From Bacillota bacterium (GTDB lineage: Bacteria > Bacillota > Syntrophomonadia > Syntrophomonadales > Syntrophomonadaceae): 17,957 nt of DNA. Below, piece by piece: positions 14,601 through 17,957 of the stretch (its first letter is position 1; every line of letters starts with the position of its first letter). The notes under the pieces were generated by a model, which ran no database searches, was not told the origin of the DNA, and worked only from the letters and a program-made list of their open reading frames with translations. Location of the stretch: contig JAEWZB010000117.1 in the NCBI GenBank assembly GCA_023395515.1, positions 1 to 17,957 of the forward strand. The letters run 5' to 3'. Both the position numbers and the translations under genes were made by a program.

Positions 14601-14997
14601 ATGTTCATATATTAAAAGAATATTTTCATTCTTAGCTGTGCCTTCCCAGCATATATAGTTAGCAAGAAACAGGAGATGGTTCTTGGTTGATAACACCTTA
14701 CCGATAAAACCAACTATCGGTAAGGTGTTTTTTATGTTTTAAACAACGGGAAAAAGTCTTTTTATATTGCATAATTGCCTGCATTCCTAGGTTTCTGCAA
14801 CCGAAACATTCCCGAAGCAGCGGCTTCCGTTTTCCGGAAATAGGCGCTTGGCCCCACCTGAATATGCATTCAACATATTATATTACATTTTTTATATCAA
14901 TTACTAAACATAGGCAAAAAAAGAGGAAAATAGTACTATACCATTTTATGTAAATATTGATAAAATTATTTTATATTAATTAGAAGGAGTTTGATTA
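14601..14997. other. Gene-free stretch between chemoreceptor and collar genes
   Basis: About 400 bp hold the terminator at 14692-14733 and otherwise AT-rich sequence. I see a GAAGC/GCTTC hairpin near 14814-14827, the palindromic TTTCCGGAAA near 14830-14839, and AATATG/CATATT around 14861-14879. No gene or RNA family is recognised. The presumed promoter for the collar genes must lie in the last ~130 bp, but no strong -35/-10 pair stands out. Confidence 0.5.
14692..14733 (+). terminator. Rho-independent terminator after the chemoreceptor gene
   Basis: AACACCTTACCGATA and TATCGGTAAGGTGTT are perfectly complementary over 15 bp with an 8-nt loop, ending in six T residues. It lies 91 bp after the chemoreceptor stop. 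Confidence 0.92.
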
Positions 14998-15243
14998 ATG
15001 ATGGAATACTTTTTAGGAACCATTCAACTTTTTCCGTATAATTTTGCCCCGAACGGTTGGGTATTATGTAACGGTTCTTTGTTGGATATAGCTACTCATC
15101 AAGCCCTTTACGCGCTAATTGGCACCAAGTTCGGCGGTAACGGCAGCACCAATTTTGCGGTGCCGGATCTGCGCTCAGCCGCAATCGGCCCTTATAATCA
15201 GTACTATATTAGTATGGGGGGAATCTGGCCTTCCCGACAATAA
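14998..15243 (+). CDS. Short tail-collar domain protein 1 (mini MdpB-like)
   Basis: The 81-residue protein begins FLGTIQLFPYNFAPNGWVLC and continues through FGGNGSTNFAVPDLR, the phage tail collar/MdpB signature. Full-size family members (about 170-200 residues) then have a Gly-rich loop and an HTH-containing central region before a closing strand ending in FPSR-N. Here PDLRS is followed after a few residues by QYYISMGGIWPSRQ, which matches that closing strand, so the middle is absent. No signal peptide is present. It is first of three tandem paralogues with AAGGAG 8 nt before its ATG. Role unknown; collar proteins in phage fibres form trimers, so a surface or fibre part is plausible. Confidence 0.85.
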   Translation: MMEYFLGTIQLFPYNFAPNGWVLCNGSLLDIATHQALYALIGTKFGGNGSTNFAVPDLRSAAIGPYNQYYISMGGIWPSRQ

Positions 15244-15279
15244 ACCCGACTGACGGTAAAAAACAGAAAGGAGCATCTA

Positions 15280-15528
15280 ATGGATATATTTTTAGGTATG
15301 ATAAAGGCTTTTCCATATGGTTATGATCCAACCGGCTGGGCATTGTGTGCCGGACAAACAATGAACATTAAGGAAAACACAGCCCTGTTTTCCTTAATCA
15401 GCAATCACTTTGGCGGTGACGGCAGAACCACCTTTGCCTTGCCCGACCTGCGCGGTGCAGAACCGGATGCAGGAGGCTACTGTCAATACTATATTGCAAC
15501 TACGGGTTTATTTCCAATTAGACCTTAA
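15280..15528 (+). CDS. Short tail-collar domain protein 2 (mini MdpB-like)
   Basis: The 82-residue paralogue has FLGMIKAFPYGYDPTGWALC, FGGDGRTTFALPDLRG and a closing QYYIATTGLFPIRP. It follows copy 1 after 36 bp with AAAGGAG 6 nt before the ATG. Like its neighbours it keeps the collar and last strand but lacks the central region of full MdpB proteins. It has two cysteines (in GWALC and GYCQYY), whereas copy 1 has one. It is the closest of the three to the canonical collar sequence. Confidence 0.87.
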   Translation: MDIFLGMIKAFPYGYDPTGWALCAGQTMNIKENTALFSLISNHFGGDGRTTFALPDLRGAEPDAGGYCQYYIATTGLFPIRP

Positions 15529-15546
15529 AAGCAGGAGGAATAAAAA

Positions 15547-15789
15547 ATGGGATGTTTTATTGGTCAAATAGAATTATTTCCTTATGATTTTGCCCCGATG
15601 TATTGGCTGCGCTGTAATGGAACCCTGATTTCAATCAGGCAGTATCCTGAACTGTATACCTTGCTCGGCACCCGCTATGGGGGCGATGGAGTCGATACTT
15701 TTGGTCTGCCGAATCTGCAAGGTACAGAACCAATACCCTGGACGAACTATTGTATCTGCGTACAGGAGGGCGATTACCCTCAGCCTTGA
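15547..15789 (+). CDS. Short tail-collar domain protein 3 (mini MdpB-like, most diverged)
   Basis: The 80-residue third paralogue reads FIGQIELFPYDFAPMYWLRC, YGGDGVDTFGLPNLQG and then NYCICVQEGDYPQP, which still resembles the usual NYCIALQGIFPSR closing strand but has lost the FPSR end. AGGAGG lies 8 nt before the ATG and the gap to copy 2 is 18 bp, so the trio is one transcription unit. Three unlike copies with a shared fold could assemble as a heterotrimer (inference). Confidence 0.85.
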   Translation: MGCFIGQIELFPYDFAPMYWLRCNGTLISIRQYPELYTLLGTRYGGDGVDTFGLPNLQGTEPIPWTNYCICVQEGDYPQP

Positions 15790-15835
15790 TAAATGAACGG
15801 TATAAATTGAGTTATAGAAAGGACGGCTTGAATAT

Positions 15836-16849
15836 ATGAGTACGAATCTGGCTTTAAACAAAAACGCTGCGGCCAGCTCCTGTGTATCTCCCTTTACCCC
15901 CAGTCGGGCGGTAGATGGCCGATTGGAACCTGTCCGGCGATGGGTTTGTGCACAACTACCGGGCACATTGACCGTTGATCTGGGAGAATATTATTGGGTT
16001 GATTTTTCATTAGTAAAACATATGGGACTAATCGGCTGGTCAAATCAATACAATATAAAATCCTATATCCTTAAAGGCAGCACCGACCATCTTAACTGGA
16101 CTACCCTGGCAGAAGTAAACAACAATACCGCCAGCTCCAACGAACTGCGTTTCAATCCCCATCCGGTGCGCTGGATACAGATAGCTGTTGCTAACGGACA
16201 AGGCCTGACCATTAATCCGCTGGTGGCTTCTCTGGCAGAGCTGGAAGTCTATGAAAGTCAATACAATCCTTACCTGAAGAGCCTTACCATAAGCTCCGGC
16301 ACCCTGACCCCGGTCTTTAACCAAAAGACCTTTATGTATAATGTTGAGGTAGGAAAAGACATCCCATCCGTTAGCGTCACCCCCACCGCAGCTGCATCCG
16401 GTGCTGCGATCATGGTTAATAATAATCTGGTCCAGTCCGGTCATCCTTCCCCACCAATTGACCTGCCTTCTGCCACAACCGACATTGGTATTGTGGTGAC
16501 CAATGGTCCGGTGCAGGAGAAGTATACGGTAATAGTGACAAAAGTTTCTTCAGCAGTTTATTTAAGCGGGTTAACCATGAAAAATCCACGAGGTCAGGCA
16601 ATAATATTAAATCCTGCGTTTGCACCAAAGACCATGACCTATGCTGCTAATGCCAACTATCCCACTGTGACCGTAACCCCAAGCAGCCCAGGGAACACCA
16701 TTAAAGTAAATGGCCAAATTGTCAGCAGTGGCAGCTCCTCGAATCCAATTGATCTAAGTATTGGCACTAACCAGATAGCAATCACGGTAAGCCCATCGGA
16801 CGGCAGCTCTATTTCTGCCTATACCATAAATGTTAACCGGACTAGTTAG
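15836..16849 (+). CDS. F5/8 type C (discoidin) domain protein with two cadherin-like beta-sandwich domains
   Basis: The 337-residue protein opens with LALNKNAAASS, a typical start of an F5/8 type C carbohydrate-binding domain (residues 1 to about 140: AVDGR, TVDLGEYYWVD, YILKGSTD, WIQIAVANG and the closing ELEVYES). Two cadherin-like beta-sandwich domains follow (about 146-235 and 240-335), each starting LKSLTIS or LSGLTM and ending in a YTVIVTK or YTINVNR strand. This is an adhesive or sugar-binding architecture, normally outside the cell, yet there is no signal peptide or anchor. It follows the collar genes after 46 bp and is probably cotranscribed. Its GC content is clearly above that of the left half of the window. 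Confidence 0.85.
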   Translation: MSTNLALNKNAAASSCVSPFTPSRAVDGRLEPVRRWVCAQLPGTLTVDLGEYYWVDFSLVKHMGLIGWSNQYNIKSYILKGSTDHLNWTTLAEVNNNTASSNELRFNPHPVRWIQIAVANGQGLTINPLVASLAELEVYESQYNPYLKSLTISSGTLTPVFNQKTFMYNVEVGKDIPSVSVTPTAAASGAAIMVNNNLVQSGHPSPPIDLPSATTDIGIVVTNGPVQEKYTVIVTKVSSAVYLSGLTMKNPRGQAIILNPAFAPKTMTYAANANYPTVTVTPSSPGNTIKVNGQIVSSGSSSNPIDLSIGTNQIAITVSPSDGSSISAYTINVNRTS

Positions 16850-16920
16850 TTCGCATCAATATCTTAAAATAGTCAATTTCTCGTAGAAGATGGTATATCC
16901 GTCTTGGGTAAATTATTGTT

Positions 16921-16983
16921 AAAACCTGTTGGATCATCCATAATTCGGATCTGTTTGCATATATGGATGATTAAACAGGTTTT
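16921..16983 (+). terminator. Long imperfect inverted repeat, probable terminator
   Basis: AAAACCTGTT and ATCATCCATA on the left pair with TATGGATGAT and AACAGGTTTT on the right, giving two 10-bp helices around a 2-nt internal loop and a 19-nt apical loop. The A4/T4 ends would allow termination in either direction. It ends 3 bp before the ATGGAGG site of the next gene, so an attenuator or an operator is also possible. Confidence 0.6.
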
Positions 16984-17002
16984 GAGATGGAGGTTGTAGT
17001 AT

Positions 17003-17957
17003 ATGAACGTGAGCTCCAAAATAATTAATGTTTTGAAATTATTGAGCCTAACCATCATCCTCATTTTTACCTTATGTGCTGGAATACCCTTTGCCGGTGC
17101 CGATGACGGGGAGTGGCGATCCCTTGACGGAGGTACTGAAACGGGTATTGGACATAGTAATTTAGTTAATCATGACCAGTATAGCTTTCCCACTGTCCTG
17201 TCTTCAACAATATATAACGGTGACCTCTATGTGAGTTGGTGTGAGGCCGCTCCTTCAGCACCAGATAAAGGCCAGGTGAGGGTAAAAAAATACTCCGGTG
17301 GAGTTTGGACTTTTGTTGACGGCGGCAGTCTGAATTATAATACTGTTGCTACAGAAGATGCTAACAACCCGGTATTAGCCGTTTATAATAATAAACTGTA
17401 TGCTGTCTGGACAGAATATGATTCCAGGGCTGAAAGCGACGGCTACCCGGTTACGATTAAAAAATATCAAATAAAAGTAAAATGGTATGATGGAAGCAGT
17501 TGGCACCCCATGCCTGTAGAGCATAAAGAAAGTAAGGGAACTTCATACGACGTTTATGCCCTTAACCATTCTTATCTCACAAATACAGAAAGTCCTAGCC
17601 TTGCCGTATGCAATGGAAAACTTTATGCAGCCTGGTCGGAGAATATTTATGACGCTGCCCAGGAAATATATATTCAGGAAATAGCGGTTAAAGAATGTAC
17701 TGCTGATAATACTTGGACTTTTATTGATGACCTAGTTGGTGTTCCAGATTACTCATTTGGACTTAATTATGACCCATTGAAACATGGAACCAGCCCGAGT
17801 CTAGCAGTCTATAACGATGAACTATATATAACCTGGATTGAAGAATTGAATGATTTTTTCGACAACCAATTAAGGGCAAAAAAATATGATGGCAACGGGA
17901 GCTCGTGGACCTTCATCGATGGAGGTGGAAATACCGGGCTAAACCATAATCCTATAG
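17003..17957 (+). CDS. Secreted repeat protein, probable beta-propeller (runs off the window)
   Basis: The frame stays open for 318 codons to the window end. Residues 1-33 form a signal peptide (basic start, hydrophobic core, cleavage predicted after AGA33). The mature part carries at least four copies of a motif like PSLAVYNDELYITWIE (also PVLAVYNNKLYAVWTE and PSLAVCNGKLYAAWSE). Between these are recurrent WTFIDGG-(G)LNYN segments. Such short LYxxW strands in series fit a sialidase- or kelch-like propeller. No catalytic motif is seen in the visible part. GGAGG lies 10 nt before the ATG. It is the only signal-peptide protein in this cluster and sits behind a separate hairpin, so it may be a linked but separate transcript. 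Confidence 0.8.
   Translation, partial: MNVSSKIINVLKLLSLTIILIFTLCAGIPFAGADDGEWRSLDGGTETGIGHSNLVNHDQYSFPTVLSSTIYNGDLYVSWCEAAPSAPDKGQVRVKKYSGGVWTFVDGGSLNYNTVATEDANNPVLAVYNNKLYAVWTEYDSRAESDGYPVTIKKYQIKVKWYDGSSWHPMPVEHKESKGTSYDVYALNHSYLTNTESPSLAVCNGKLYAAWSENIYDAAQEIYIQEIAVKECTADNTWTFIDDLVGVPDYSFGLNYDPLKHGTSPSLAVYNDELYITWIEELNDFFDNQLRAKKYDGNGSSWTFIDGGGNTGLNHNPI

Noticed and set aside
14861..14880. GCATTCAAC near 14868, resembling the terminal CATTCAAC of the 305-bp element.
   Set aside because: Only about eight bases match closely and no other part of the element is nearby, so a solo end cannot be claimed.
14998..16849. A prophage or contractile injection system remnant.
   Set aside because: Only collar domains suggest a phage; no structural, packaging, integration or lysis gene is present in the window.

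Overview
The window looks like a chromosomal segment of a low-to-moderate GC Firmicute, most likely an anaerobic clostridial lineage (Syntrophomonadaceae or Peptococcaceae-like; this placement is inference). Support: strong AGGAGG-type ribosome binding sites with many GTG and TTG starts, the order cmk-plsC-ispH, a type I-beta DAHP synthase with an N-terminal ferredoxin-like domain, a stand-alone AroH chorismate mutase and a HutP-family protein.

Region 1 (1-5050, minus strand) is one operon read from right to left: aroF (DAHP synthase), tyrA (prephenate dehydrogenase with ACT domain), aroA (EPSP synthase), cmk, plsC and the first 38 codons of ispH. Ahead of aroF is a clear promoter followed by about 140 nt of leader. 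The leader has a 15-codon reading frame with tandem Trp codons and one Tyr codon, a competing CCATGG/CCATGG hairpin, an 11-bp terminator hairpin with a U-rich tail, and a short hairpin over the aroF Shine-Dalgarno sequence. Together this reads as an aromatic amino acid attenuator.

Region 2 (5100-7320) holds a small membrane-anchored protein gene whose ribosome binding site lies inside a strong hairpin, and a second DAHP synthase that lacks the regulatory N-terminal domain. Two direct copies of a ~305-bp element lie either side of this second aroF-like gene. The element has perfect 17-bp terminal inverted repeats and nested internal hairpins, and looks like a MITE-like non-coding element.

Region 3 (7320-11420) has yjbQ on the plus strand. 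On the minus strand are aroH, a HutP-family gene, a small membrane protein, a terminator, an HDOD signalling protein, an unknown 143-residue protein and an RluB/RsuA-family pseudouridine synthase. The window thus holds much of the chorismate-to-prephenate/tyrosine route: two DAHP synthases, EPSP synthase, chorismate mutase and prephenate dehydrogenase.

Region 4 (11583-14733, plus strand) has an ADP-ribosylglycohydrolase-family protein, folE, and a soluble chemoreceptor-like protein lying between two related terminators.

Region 5 (14998-17957, plus strand) is the accessory part and is visibly richer in GC. It has three consecutive ~80-residue tail-collar (MdpB-like) paralogues, an F5/8 type C (discoidin) plus two cadherin-like-domain protein without a signal peptide, and a secreted repeat protein resembling a beta-propeller that runs off the window. 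I regard this cluster as the best candidate for an uncharacterised surface or appendage system.
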